Position numbers and translations under genes: made by a program. Below are positions 1-7,772 of a stretch of DNA of 13,931 nt, piece by piece. A model generated the notes under the pieces. The model had not been told where the DNA came from. It did no database searches and worked only from the letters and a program-made list of their open reading frames with translations. Origin of the DNA: CAZBBB01 sp964490005 (GTDB taxonomy: Bacteria; Planctomycetota; B15-G4); the NCBI GenBank assembly GCA_964490005.1, contig CAZBBB010000086.1, positions 1-13,931 on the forward strand, in the 5' to 3' direction. Position 1 is the stretch's first letter. Each line of letters opens with the position of its first letter.

Positions 1-1
1 C

Positions 2-1510
2 CTGCTGCCGCAGGCGACGCGCCTCGACGAGATCCGCCCGCCGTCGCTGCTCGCGGAGCCGGCGGGCCGCTGGCCCCTGGCGGCCGAGGATCTCTCGCGC
101 CTGGTCGAGATCGCCCGCGCGGATCCGGCCCGCGCGCGGGCCGTCGGCAAGGACCTGGTCTTCCTGTGCCTGCTCGGCGAGCGCCCCTTCTGGCTGGCCG
201 AGGCGCGCCAGATCGCCGAGCACGCGCGCCTGCTCGCGCCCGAGTTGCGCGAGCCGCTGCGCCGCCTGGCGCGGCTGGAACTCGCCGCCGGACGGCCCGA
301 CGACGCGCTGGGACTGATGCCCGCGCTCGTGGGCAGCGAGGTCCCGCGCCTCGACGACCTGACGCTGTTCCTCGACGCCGCCGCGGCCCTCGACCGCACC
401 GACTGGGGCGCGGCGATGGCGCTGTTCTTCGCCGACCAGCCGGGCGTGCTGCGCGAGCTCGCGCAGCGGCTCGGCGCCTGGGGCCACCTGCCCGAAGCCG
501 TGCAGGTCGCCCAGCAGGCCCTGGCCCGCCAGCCGTCCGACCCGGACACGGTCGAACAGCTCATCGCCCTGCTCGGCCGGCTGCGCCGGCAGGACGAGCT
601 GTGCGCGCTGCTGCGCTCGCAGGCCGACACCTTCGGCGAGCGCCCGGAGATCCGCGCCGCGGCCAGCGCCGCGCTGGCCGGGTTCCCGCGCCCCTCGCCC
701 GAGGCGCTCGAGATCCTGCAGCGCCTGGCGCTGGTCGACGCGTCCGACATCGTCGCGGCCGAGGCGCTGGCGCGCGCCAGCGAGCAGCCCGACGAGCGCC
801 GGCTGATCCTCGAGCGCCTCGTCGCCGGGCTCGATCCGCGCACGCTCGCGCTGAGCGACGCCGAGACGGCGCGCCGGCACAGCATCGTGCTCGTGCGCGC
901 GGCCCGCACCGCGCGCGTGAACGGGCTGGGCGAGATCGCGCGCGCCCTGAGCGAGCTGGCGCTCGCGCTCGACCCGGGCAACATCGCGCTGTACCGCGAG
1001 CTGGCCTTCCTCGAGCGCGAGCAGGGACATCTCGACACGGCGCGCCGCTACTTCGAGGTGCTCAGCTTCGTCGACCTCAACGACCGCGAGTCGGCCATGG
1101 CGCTGGCCGAGCTGTACTTCGCGCAACTCGGCCAGCCGACGCGCGCGGCCGAGGTCGTGCGCCGCACCTGGACGTCGACGATGCCGCCCTCGGCCGTCGA
1201 GATCCTCTCGGCCGAGGCCTACCTGCTGGGCCGGACCGAAGACGCCATCCGCATGTTCTACGCGGTCGCCAACAGCCCGCTGCTGACGCACGAGACCTAC
1301 CTCACCGTCGCGCGCATCGCCTACGCGTCGGGCACGCGCGAGGGCGCGGCGCTGCTCGTCGACCTCGCGCTGCAGAAGACTCCCGCCGACCATCCCTGGC
1401 GCGCACGCTTCGAGTGGCTCGCCGCGCAGCGTCTGCCCGCCCCGCCGACGGTGCCCGTCGCGGGCGCGGCCGAGCCCGCGACCGACCCCCCCGGCGCCGC
1501 GGGCGGCTGA
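2..1510 (+). CDS. TPR-like helical repeat protein, 3' part (5' end outside window)
   Basis: The frame is open from the first complete codon at position 2 to TGA at 1508-1510, giving 502 visible residues and no clear start, so the gene begins outside the window. An internal TTG at 245 is a possible start, but the codons before it read as the same Leu/Ala/Arg/Glu-rich helical protein, so I reject it. Several helix pairs look like tetratricopeptide repeats, for example the stretch containing LPEAVQVAQQALARQPSDPD (about visible residues 163-182) and the block with LALDPGNIALYRELAFLE followed by HLDTARRYFE (about residues 320-352). The last 25 residues are Pro/Ala-rich and probably disordered. No membrane segment or catalytic motif is visible. 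TPR proteins commonly scaffold polysaccharide secretion, and a TPR lipoprotein (PrsT) is known from exosortase loci. This gene lies on the opposite strand and I cannot assign it to that family. Confidence 0.8.
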   Translation: MLPQATRLDEIRPPSLLAEPAGRWPLAAEDLSRLVEIARADPARARAVGKDLVFLCLLGERPFWLAEARQIAEHARLLAPELREPLRRLARLELAAGRPDDALGLMPALVGSEVPRLDDLTLFLDAAAALDRTDWGAAMALFFADQPGVLRELAQRLGAWGHLPEAVQVAQQALARQPSDPDTVEQLIALLGRLRRQDELCALLRSQADTFGERPEIRAAASAALAGFPRPSPEALEILQRLALVDASDIVAAEALARASEQPDERRLILERLVAGLDPRTLALSDAETARRHSIVLVRAARTARVNGLGEIARALSELALALDPGNIALYRELAFLEREQGHLDTARRYFEVLSFVDLNDRESAMALAELYFAQLGQPTRAAEVVRRTWTSTMPPSAVEILSAEAYLLGRTEDAIRMFYAVANSPLLTHETYLTVARIAYASGTREGAALLVDLALQKTPADHPWRARFEWLAAQRLPAPPTVPVAGAAEPATDPPGAAGG

Positions 1511-1524
1511 GCGGCGCGCGCTCC

Positions 1525-2400
1525 TCAGTCGGGCAGCGTGGACGGATCGAGGCGCCGCGAGGCGGGCACCGCGATCTCGCCGATCGGTCCGAAGTCGTGG
1601 CGGGTCAGCAGCGCCTCGAGACGGCGCTCGACGCGTTCGATCCCGTGGTAGTGGCGCAGCGTCCGCAGGCCGCCGAGCGCGTGGCGCGGCTGCCCCGGAT
1701 CGAGTTCCCAGGGATGCAGGTAGACGACCCCCGGCTCGCCGCGCCGCGCGCTGCCGGACAGCGCGCCGTCCACCAGAGCCAGGGGCAGCAGGCGCAGATA
1801 GCCGCCGCCCGCCGCCGGCCAGCGCCGGCCGAGGAAGCGTCGCGTGAGCAGCGGGTACTCGCGCAGCGGCCGCCCCGAGGGCAGCACCAGGTGCACCGCG
1901 TGCCCGGGGAAGGCCACGTCGCCGTAGCGGTCGTGCCGCACGGGAAACACGCTGCTGTCCCAGGTGTGGCCGGCCTCGGCGAGCAGCGGCAGGGCCCAGC
2001 GCGTGCCCCGCCCGATCGAGAAGGTCGAGGCGCGGAAGCCCTCGACCGGCAGGCCCGAGAGGTCCTGCAGCAGCTTGCGCGCGCGGTCGACGTCCTGCGC
2101 GAAGGCCGCCGGCCCCAGATCGCCCGCCATGCGGTGGCTGTACCCGTGGCTGGCGAGTTCGTGCCCCGCGGCGACGATCGCGGCCACGACCTGCGGCGTG
2201 CGCTCGGCCACGAGCCCCAGCACGAAGAAGGTCGCGCGCACGGAGTGGCGCGCGAGCTGCTCGAGCAGCGCGGCGACGACCTGCTCCGAACGCGGCGGCT
2301 GGTCGGCCCACGTGTCGGGCGGCACGGCGCCCCACAGATTGAGCGCATGGAAGGCCTCCTCGACGTCGAAGGACAGTCCGTGGCGCACGCGGCGGCTCAT
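1525..2400 (-). CDS. XrtA/PEP-CTERM-associated polysaccharide deacetylase (NodB fold plus DUF3473-like C-terminus)
   Basis: 291 residues, a usual length for this family. It should remove N- or O-acetyl groups from a polysaccharide, probably the polymer made by this operon. NodB-type motifs: SFDVEEAFH (residues 10-18, motif 1 with D12), SHGYSH (84-89, metal-binding H85 and H89), RASTFSI (123-129, motif 3), then DSSVFPVRHDRYG (148-160) and YLHPWELDPGQPRH (227-240), the last two being very typical of the exosortase-associated subgroup. The C-terminal LRHYHGIERVERRLEALL resembles DUF3473. Two motif positions differ from the usual form: VEE instead of VED, and RAS instead of RAP. There is no signal peptide, so it is probably cytoplasmic. 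The ATG overlaps the stop of the preceding glycosyltransferase (ATGA) and has a GGAGG 8 nt upstream. This is the last gene of the operon. Family call is secure; substrate is inferred. Confidence 0.9.
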   Translation of the reverse strand: MSRRVRHGLSFDVEEAFHALNLWGAVPPDTWADQPPRSEQVVAALLEQLARHSVRATFFVLGLVAERTPQVVAAIVAAGHELASHGYSHRMAGDLGPAAFAQDVDRARKLLQDLSGLPVEGFRASTFSIGRGTRWALPLLAEAGHTWDSSVFPVRHDRYGDVAFPGHAVHLVLPSGRPLREYPLLTRRFLGRRWPAAGGGYLRLLPLALVDGALSGSARRGEPGVVYLHPWELDPGQPRHALGGLRTLRHYHGIERVERRLEALLTRHDFGPIGEIAVPASRRLDPSTLPD

Positions 2401-3587
2401 CGCGGCGACCTCCGGGCCGGCGTGCGCGCGGCCAGCGCGCGCGCCGCCGCGCCGCGCCGTTCGGCCAGGCAACTGCCCGCGAGCGCCTCGACGCGCTCGG
2501 CCACGCCGTCCCAGGTGAGCTTCTCGCGCACGATCGTGGCGCGCGCCTCGGCGCCGAGCGCCGCGCGCAGCGGCGCGTCGTCGCACAGCCGCGCGATGGC
2601 GGCGGTCATCGCCGCCCGGTCTCCGGGAGGAAACAGCAGCGCGTCGCGCCCGTGCGCGAGCACCTCACGCAGGTTGGGCTGGTCGGGCGCGACGATCGCG
2701 CGCCCCGCCGCCATGTACTCGGGCAGCTTGAGCGGGCTGGCCCAGGCGGTGGCGGCCGGCTGCACGCAGATGTCCATGCGGCGCACCTGCTCGGGGATGC
2801 CGGCGTGCGGCACGGCGCCGGTGATCGTGACCCGACCGCCCACGCCGCGCCGCGCCGCGAGCGCCTCCAGCGCGGCGCGCGAGGGACCGTCGCCCACGAG
2901 CAGCAGGCGCGCGCGCGGCGGCAGCGCGCCGTCGGCCAGCGCCTCGACGAGCCCCTCCAGACCGTGCCAGGGGCGGAAGAAGCCGGTGAAGCCGACGACG
3001 ACCTCCTCGCGCGGCTCGACCGGGGTCTGCGGCCAGCGCGCCAGGTCGACGCCGTTGCGCACGACGGCGAGGCGCGGACGGGGCACGCCCTCGGCCAGCA
3101 GCCGGTCGGCGAGCACGCGCGTCACGCACAGCACGCGGTCGGCGCGCTGCAGCAGCCGCCGCTCGGCGCGCGCCGCCCAGCGCCGGAACACGAGCGTGTC
3201 GTGCTCGGCGCGCTCGTGCGCCAGCGGCGAGTTGACCTCGAGCAGCAGCGGGATGCCCAGCGCGCGCGCCGCGCGCAGTCCCGCGGTGTTGCCCAGCGCG
3301 TAGCGCTCGTAGAGGAACTCGGCGCCCTGCGCGCGGCCGGCGGCCGCCAGCCGCCCCGCGACGAGCGGGCCGTAGGCGTGCTCGCCGATCTCGTACAGCG
3401 CGCGCGGCGCGACGGCCAGCAGGCGCGCGGCGAGGCCGGGGGCCGGCTCCTCGGTGCCGGCCTCGCCGCTCGACAGCGCCCACTCGAGCACGTCGTGCCC
3501 GCGCGCGCGCAACGCCGCGATGAGTTCGCGGATGTGCACCGACTGCCCGTCGCGCGACCGCGTCCGCTGGTGGTAGAGGATCTTCAC
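2397..3587 (-). CDS. Glycosyltransferase, GT4-like (GT-B fold)
   Basis: 396 residues, a normal length for a GT-B enzyme. It starts with GTG at 3587, giving KILYHQRTRSRDGQSVHIRE, a typical N-terminal Rossmann strand and loop. The open frame continues to 4253, but that extension is Arg/Ala shadow sequence. N-terminal acceptor domain about residues 1-185, with RNGVDLARW (177-185) at the domain junction as in the GT4 family. The C-terminal donor domain has GFTGFFRPWHGLEGL (199-213), LLLVGDGP (228-235) and ASPLKLPEYMAAGRAIVAPD (283-302), where the K..EYMAAG segment holds the usual donor-binding glutamate. It likely adds one sugar of the exopolysaccharide repeat on the cytoplasmic face, using a nucleotide sugar. 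Its GTG overlaps the previous stop by 4 nt (GTGA) and its own stop overlaps the deacetylase ATG by 4 nt. Donor and acceptor cannot be read from the sequence. Confidence 0.88.
   Translation of the reverse strand: MKILYHQRTRSRDGQSVHIRELIAALRARGHDVLEWALSSGEAGTEEPAPGLAARLLAVAPRALYEIGEHAYGPLVAGRLAAAGRAQGAEFLYERYALGNTAGLRAARALGIPLLLEVNSPLAHERAEHDTLVFRRWAARAERRLLQRADRVLCVTRVLADRLLAEGVPRPRLAVVRNGVDLARWPQTPVEPREEVVVGFTGFFRPWHGLEGLVEALADGALPPRARLLLVGDGPSRAALEALAARRGVGGRVTITGAVPHAGIPEQVRRMDICVQPAATAWASPLKLPEYMAAGRAIVAPDQPNLREVLAHGRDALLFPPGDRAAMTAAIARLCDDAPLRAALGAEARATIVREKLTWDGVAERVEALAGSCLAERRGAAARALAARTPARRSPR
2409..2413 (-). promoter_or_regulatory. Ribosome binding site of the polysaccharide deacetylase
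   Basis: A perfect GGAGG on the minus strand, 8 nt before the ATG at 2400. It lies inside the 3' end of the preceding glycosyltransferase gene. It decides in favour of this ATG over the longer open frame that continues upstream to 2586, whose extra 62 residues are Arg/Ala-rich shadow sequence. Confidence 0.7.
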
Positions 3588-4771
3588 GCGCCGCCCACCC
3601 GCTCGAAGATCGCGTGCAGCGCGTCGAGCACCGGCTCCCAGGTGCGGGCCAGCGCCCAGGGTCGCGCGGCGCCCGCCGACAGCCGGTCGCGCGCCGCGAG
3701 CGCCGCCGCCAGCGACGCGACGTCGGGCGCGCACAGCGCCCCGGCCGCGCAGCCGCGCAGGATCTCGGGCGTGCCCCAGACCTCCGTCGCGACGACCGGC
3801 GTGCCGCAGGCCAGCGCCTCGAGCACGACGTTGGGCCAACCCTCGCGCAGCGAGGGCAGCACGAGCAGGTCGGCGGCGCGGTACCAGTCGGGCAGCGCGT
3901 CGGGCCGCACCGCGCCGACGAAACGCACGCGCGCCTGCAGGCCCAGCCGACGCGCCTGCGCGGCCAGCGCGTCCTGCGCCTCGCCGCGCCCCACCAGCGC
4001 CAGCCGCACCCCGGCGGCCCGCGCCTCGGGACGCGCCAGCGCCTCGAGCAGCAGGTGCTGGCCCTTGCGCTCGACGAGGTGCCCCACGCACAGCCACCAT
4101 TCGCCGTCGCGCGGCAGGCCCAGCGCGGCGCGCGCCGCGCCGCGCTCGCCCGGCGCGAAGCGCTCGACGTCCACGCCGTTGCGCAGCGTGCTGACGCGCT
4201 CGGACGGCACGCCCAGCGAGAGCACCACCTCGCGCAGGGCCTCGGCCACGCACACGACGTGGTCGGCCTGGCCCAGCGCCGCCGCGAGCTGCGCGCGCAC
4301 GACCGGGATCGACGGCGCGAGGTTGAGGTCGGTGCCGCGCGCGGTGATCACCAGCGGCACGCGGCGTCCCAGCGCCGCCGCCAGAGCCGGACGCAGGCGC
4401 GCGGCCGCCACGCCGTCGGGCCAGGCGTAGTGCGCGTCGAGCAGCGTCGCCTGCAGCGCGCGCCCCCGCTCGAGCAACGCGGCGCGGCTGCCCCGCGCCA
4501 GCAGCCCGGCGCGCCAGCGGTCGCCGAAGCCCGGCAGGCTGAGGTAGCGCGGATGCGCGACGGCGTGTCCCTGCAGCTCGGACGACGCGGGCGCGCCCGC
4601 GAAGGCGCGCCAGCGCGCCGGACCGCAGGGCGGCACGATCGGCCGCGGCGCGACGACCGCCAGCGGGACGTCGAAGCGCCGCGCGAAGCCGAGCATGCGC
4701 GTGGCGACGAAGCTGCCGTGGTGCGGCCGCGCCGGATCGGGCCAGAGCGTCGTGTAGACCAGCGGCCTCAC
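3584..4771 (-). CDS. Glycosyltransferase, GT4-like (GT-B fold)
   Basis: 395 residues from a GTG at 4771, beginning RPLVYTTLWPDPARPHHGSF. The N-terminal domain contains the PHHGSFVATR loop (16-25) and DAHYAWPDGVAA (112-123), both typical of a subgroup of exopolysaccharide GT4 enzymes. LITARGTDLN-like sequence (141-150) and STLRNGVDVERFAPGE (194-209) follow. The donor domain shows LCVGHLVERKGQHLLLEAL (227-245), LALVGRGE (257-264) and REGWPNVVLEALACGTPVV (309-327), with the EX7E motif at E310 and E318 that binds the nucleotide sugar. It probably extends the repeat unit at the cytoplasmic face of the inner membrane. The start overlaps the amidotransferase stop by 4 nt (GTGA) and the stop overlaps the next GTG by 4 nt, which implies translational coupling. 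Only GGGGG-type sequence precedes the start, a weak ribosome site. The sugar specificity is unknown. Confidence 0.9.
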   Translation of the reverse strand: MRPLVYTTLWPDPARPHHGSFVATRMLGFARRFDVPLAVVAPRPIVPPCGPARWRAFAGAPASSELQGHAVAHPRYLSLPGFGDRWRAGLLARGSRAALLERGRALQATLLDAHYAWPDGVAAARLRPALAAALGRRVPLVITARGTDLNLAPSIPVVRAQLAAALGQADHVVCVAEALREVVLSLGVPSERVSTLRNGVDVERFAPGERGAARAALGLPRDGEWWLCVGHLVERKGQHLLLEALARPEARAAGVRLALVGRGEAQDALAAQARRLGLQARVRFVGAVRPDALPDWYRAADLLVLPSLREGWPNVVLEALACGTPVVATEVWGTPEILRGCAAGALCAPDVASLAAALAARDRLSAGAARPWALARTWEPVLDALHAIFERVGGA

Positions 4772-6654
4772 GGGCCCGCGCCCCCCGGCCGCGGCCCGTG
4801 CTCGAGCCAGGCGTCGAGCATCAGCACGAACCACAGTTCGGCCGAGCGATCGGCCCGGCCGGCGAGATGCGCGTCGAAGGCGGCCCGCGCCGCCTCCGGC
4901 CGCAGGCAGTCGAACACGCGCCCGCCGGGCCGCGACAGAAGCTCGCGCAGCGGCTCGGCCAGCGGCCCGGCCAGCCACTGCGCGACCGGCAGGTGGAAAC
5001 CCTGCTTGGGCCGCTCGAGCTGTCCGGGCGGCAGCCGCGGCTCGACGGCCCGCCGCAGCAGCACCTTGCCGCGCCCGCCGGCCAGCCGCGCCTCGCCGGG
5101 CAACCGGCGCGCCCAGGCCGTGAACGCCGTGTCGAGCAGCGGCACGCGCACCTCGAGCTGGTGCGCCATCGACATGCGGTCGACCTTCACGAGGATGTCG
5201 TCGCACAACCAGGTGCGCAGATCGAGCGCGAGCACGCGGTGCAGCGGGTCGAGGTGCTCGACCGCCGCGGCCCTTTCCGCGACGTGCTCGCGCAGCGGCG
5301 CCTCGTCCTGCACCTCGGGACGCAGCAGCGCGCGCGCGGCCGGTTCGGGGACGCGGCAGATCGAGCGCAGCCAGCCGCCCAGCCAGTCGTCGGCCAGGTT
5401 GCGCAGCAGCGTGCCGGCGCGCAGCGGGCGCGGCAGGCGCGGCGAGTTCGGCCAGGCGCGCCCGAGCGGGCCGAGCAGGCCGCGCCGCAGGGCGGAGGGC
5501 AGCCGCCGCCGCCAGCGCTCCTCGGCCACGTCGAAGCGCGTGCGCCGGTAGCCCGCGAAGTGCTCGTCGCCGCCGTCGCCCGACAGCGCCACGGTCACGT
5601 GCCGTCGCGCGGCCCGGCTGACGACCCAGGTCGGCGCCGCCGAGGTGTCGGTGAAGGGCGCCTCGAGATGGTAGGCCAGGCGCGGCAGCAGCTCGGCGAG
5701 ATCGACGCGCGCCTCCTCCTCGTGCAGCCGGATCCCCAGCCGCCGCGCGACCTGCCGCGCCCACGGGCGCTCGTCGAGGCCGCCGTCGAGCACGCCGACG
5801 CAGATCGCGTCCACGTCGCGCCCGCGCAGCTCGGCCATCGCCGTCACGACCGCCGAACTGTCCATGCCACCCGACAGGAAGGCGCCCAGCGGGACCTCGC
5901 TCATGAGATGGCTGCCCACGCTCTCGCGCAGCCGCTCCCAGAGCACCTCGGGATCGGCCGCGGTCGTGCCCGGCTCCCAGGCCGGCTGTCCGTGGCTGCC
6001 CTGCGTCAGCCGGCCGGCACGGTAGCTGGCCCAGCCGCCGGGCGGCAGGCTGCCGACGCCCGCGTACATCGTGCGGGCGCCGAGCGTGAACCCCAGCGTG
6101 GCGCACTGCAGCAGGCCCGCGCGGTCGAGCGCCGGCGCGGCGCGCCGCGCCGCGAGCACGGCCTTCTGCTCGGAGCCGGCGGCCAGTCCGTCCGCGTCGA
6201 GCGCGACGTACAGCGGCTTGATGCCCAGCGGATCGCGCCCCAGGTGCAGCTCGTCGCGCTCGAGGTCGTGCAGCGCGAAGGCATACATCCCGCGCAGTCG
6301 TTCGAGCATCCCGACGAGCCCCCACTGCCGGTAGCCGTGCAGGATGACCTCGCCGTCCGACGCGCTGCGCGGCCGGCAGCCGGCCGCCACGAGCTGCGCG
6401 CGCAGCTCGACGTGGTTGTAGATCTCGCCGTTGAAGACCAGCGCCGTGCGGCGACCCTCGTCGTAGAGCGGGTTGTCGCCGCCCGCGACGTCGATGATCG
6501 AGAGCCGGCGATGGCCCAGGCCCACGCTGCCCGCCACGTGCAGGCCCTCCGCGTCGGGACCGCGGTGCGCGATCGCGTCCGTCATGCGCTGCAGCCGCGC
6601 GCGGTCGACGGGCGGGGCGCCGGGAGCGGCGGCGAGCGCGGTGATGCCGCACAT
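4768..6654 (-). CDS. Asparagine-synthase-type glutamine amidotransferase, exosortase A system-associated type
   Basis: 628 residues, full length for class II AsnB-like proteins. The start is fixed by MCGI, since Cys2 becomes the N-terminal nucleophile after Met removal. Glutaminase half (1 to about 210): RGPD (31-34), GHRRLSIID (47-55), NGEIYNH (75-81), SDGEVILHGY (99-108) and GRDPLGIKPLY (139-149). Synthetase half: PP-loop LSGGMDSS (260-267), DTSAAPTWVV (336-345), VALSGDGGDEHFAGYRR (355-371) and VDRMSMAHQLEVRVPLLD (491-508). All key residues appear intact, so it should use glutamine and ATP to amidate a carboxylate. In exosortase-type exopolysaccharide loci such proteins are thought to modify sugars or the polymer rather than make free asparagine; placement among four glycosyltransferases supports that. 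The start overlaps the preceding stop by one base (TGATG) and has a GGAGGG 8 nt upstream. The true substrate is inference. Confidence 0.92.
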   Translation of the reverse strand: MCGITALAAAPGAPPVDRARLQRMTDAIAHRGPDAEGLHVAGSVGLGHRRLSIIDVAGGDNPLYDEGRRTALVFNGEIYNHVELRAQLVAAGCRPRSASDGEVILHGYRQWGLVGMLERLRGMYAFALHDLERDELHLGRDPLGIKPLYVALDADGLAAGSEQKAVLAARRAAPALDRAGLLQCATLGFTLGARTMYAGVGSLPPGGWASYRAGRLTQGSHGQPAWEPGTTAADPEVLWERLRESVGSHLMSEVPLGAFLSGGMDSSAVVTAMAELRGRDVDAICVGVLDGGLDERPWARQVARRLGIRLHEEEARVDLAELLPRLAYHLEAPFTDTSAAPTWVVSRAARRHVTVALSGDGGDEHFAGYRRTRFDVAEERWRRRLPSALRRGLLGPLGRAWPNSPRLPRPLRAGTLLRNLADDWLGGWLRSICRVPEPAARALLRPEVQDEAPLREHVAERAAAVEHLDPLHRVLALDLRTWLCDDILVKVDRMSMAHQLEVRVPLLDTAFTAWARRLPGEARLAGGRGKVLLRRAVEPRLPPGQLERPKQGFHLPVAQWLAGPLAEPLRELLSRPGGRVFDCLRPEAARAAFDAHLAGRADRSAELWFVLMLDAWLEHGPRPGGAGP

Positions 6655-7772
6655 CAGGCCGGCCCTCCGCCGCACAGCGCGCGGTAGTGCGCGACGTAGC
6701 GCGCCACCATGCGTTCGTGCGTGAACAGCGTCTCGTAGCGGCGGCGCGCCTCGGCCTCGCAGCGCGCGCGCAGCGGCGCGTCGAGCAGCAGCTCCGACAG
6801 CGCGCCGCCCAGCGCGGCGACGTCGCCGGCCGGGACGAGCCGGCCGCTCTCCCCGTCGGCGAGCACTTCGCCGCAGCCGCCCACGTCGAAGGCCGCACAG
6901 GCGCGCCCCGCGCCGTGCGCCTCGACGAGCGCCAGGGGCAGCCCCTCGCTGCGCGAGGGCAGCGCGAAGACGTCGCAGGCCGCGAGCAGGCGCGGCACGT
7001 CGTCGCGCTCGCCGAGCAGCGTCACGGCCCCGCGGGGGCGGGCCGCGGCGAGGCCCTGCAGTTCGGCGCGCAGCGGCCCCTCGCCGGCGATCACCACGCG
7101 CGCGGCGGGCACGCGGGCGCGGACGAGGTCGCCGGCCTCGATCAGGCGCGCCTGGCGCTTGACCTCGGTGAGGCTGCCCACGGTGAGCACGACCGGCGCG
7201 GCATCCCAACCGAGCCGCGCGCGGGCCTCGGCGCGGCTCTCGGCGCAACGCGCGCGCGGATCGGGGACGCCGTTGACGAGTTCGTGCGTGCGCTCGGCCG
7301 GGAAGCCCTCGGTGGCGACGAGGGCCCGCGCCAGCGCCGCGCTCACCGCCACCGTGGCCCGCACGCGGCGCGCGAGCCAGCGGTGCAGCAGCCGGTGCTT
7401 CCACGGGGCGGGCAGGTCGCGGTCATGCTCGGTGTAGAGCACCGGCAGGCGCCCGGCCGCGCGCGCGGCGCGCGCGCCGTGGAACAGCGCCGTCGCGTTG
7501 TGGCAGTGCAGCAGCGCCGCGCCCTCGGTGGCCAGCAGCCGCGCCAGGCGCCCCGCGAGGGCCAGGTCCACGCCCGGCCGGCGCGACTCCTCGCGGTGCG
7601 CGACGCCGGCGCGCTGCAGCTCGGCCGCCAGCGGTCCGCCGCCGTCGAAGGTCACGAACAGCGGCCGCCACTCGGCGCGGTCGAGCGCCAGCGCCAGGCG
7701 CACGGCCATGGCCTGCAGCCCGCCCACGCGCAGGTCGGGCAGCAGCACGACGAGCGTGCGCGGCGCGCTCAC
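6654..7772 (-). CDS. Glycosyltransferase, GT4-like (similar in layout to exosortase-associated Stp2)
   Basis: 372 residues from a GTG at 7772, starting SAPRTLVVLLPDLRVGGLQ. The VGGLQ loop (16-20) is the usual glycine-rich N-terminal loop of GT4 enzymes. LLHCHNATALFHGARAAR (87-104) and YTEHDRDLP (113-121) are typical of the acceptor domain of the exosortase-associated sugar transferase group, which often carries H.HN and TEH motifs. HELVNGVPDPR (163-173) marks the domain junction. The donor domain has LTVGSLTEVKRQARLIEA (196-213), VVIAGEGPLRAEL (226-238) and SRSEGLPLALVEAHGAG (273-289), with EX7E at E276 and E284. It should add a sugar to a lipid-linked intermediate in the cytoplasm. The start shares GTGA with the stop of the ligase gene and has no clear ribosome site of its own, so translation probably depends on coupling. 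Stp2-like assignment is moderate; glycosyltransferase assignment is strong. Confidence 0.9.
   Translation of the reverse strand: MSAPRTLVVLLPDLRVGGLQAMAVRLALALDRAEWRPLFVTFDGGGPLAAELQRAGVAHREESRRPGVDLALAGRLARLLATEGAALLHCHNATALFHGARAARAAGRLPVLYTEHDRDLPAPWKHRLLHRWLARRVRATVAVSAALARALVATEGFPAERTHELVNGVPDPRARCAESRAEARARLGWDAAPVVLTVGSLTEVKRQARLIEAGDLVRARVPAARVVIAGEGPLRAELQGLAAARPRGAVTLLGERDDVPRLLAACDVFALPSRSEGLPLALVEAHGAGRACAAFDVGGCGEVLADGESGRLVPAGDVAALGGALSELLLDAPLRARCEAEARRRYETLFTHERMVARYVAHYRALCGGGPA
6663..6668 (-). promoter_or_regulatory. Ribosome binding site of the amidotransferase
   Basis: GGAGGG on the minus strand, 8 nt before the ATG at 6654 and inside the 3' end of the upstream glycosyltransferase. 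It supports the MCGI start rather than the longer open frame that runs upstream to 7404. The gene therefore has its own ribosome entry in addition to the TGATG stop-start junction. Confidence 0.65.

Noticed and set aside
1511..1524. Two-way terminator between the convergent genes
   Set aside because: The 14-nt gap holds only GC-rich sequence with no adequate stem-loop and no T-run on either strand.
2401..2586. Longer N-terminus for the deacetylase (start at 2586)
   Set aside because: The extra 62 residues are Arg/Gly/Ala-rich and overlap the glycosyltransferase gene. The ATG at 2400 has a good GGAGG and places the conserved FDVEE motif near the N-terminus as usual.
166..3303. Open frame of 1045 codons on the plus strand
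   Set aside because: It overlaps the TPR-like gene in another frame and runs antisense to the deacetylase and a glycosyltransferase. Its composition is dominated by Arg, Ala, Pro and Ser as expected from GC-rich shadow frames, and no domain is recognisable.
7240..7260. Short GCGC/CGCG-rich runs here and elsewhere as possible CRISPR or tandem repeats
   Set aside because: They do not recur at regular spacing with unique spacers; they reflect high G+C codon use for Arg and Ala.
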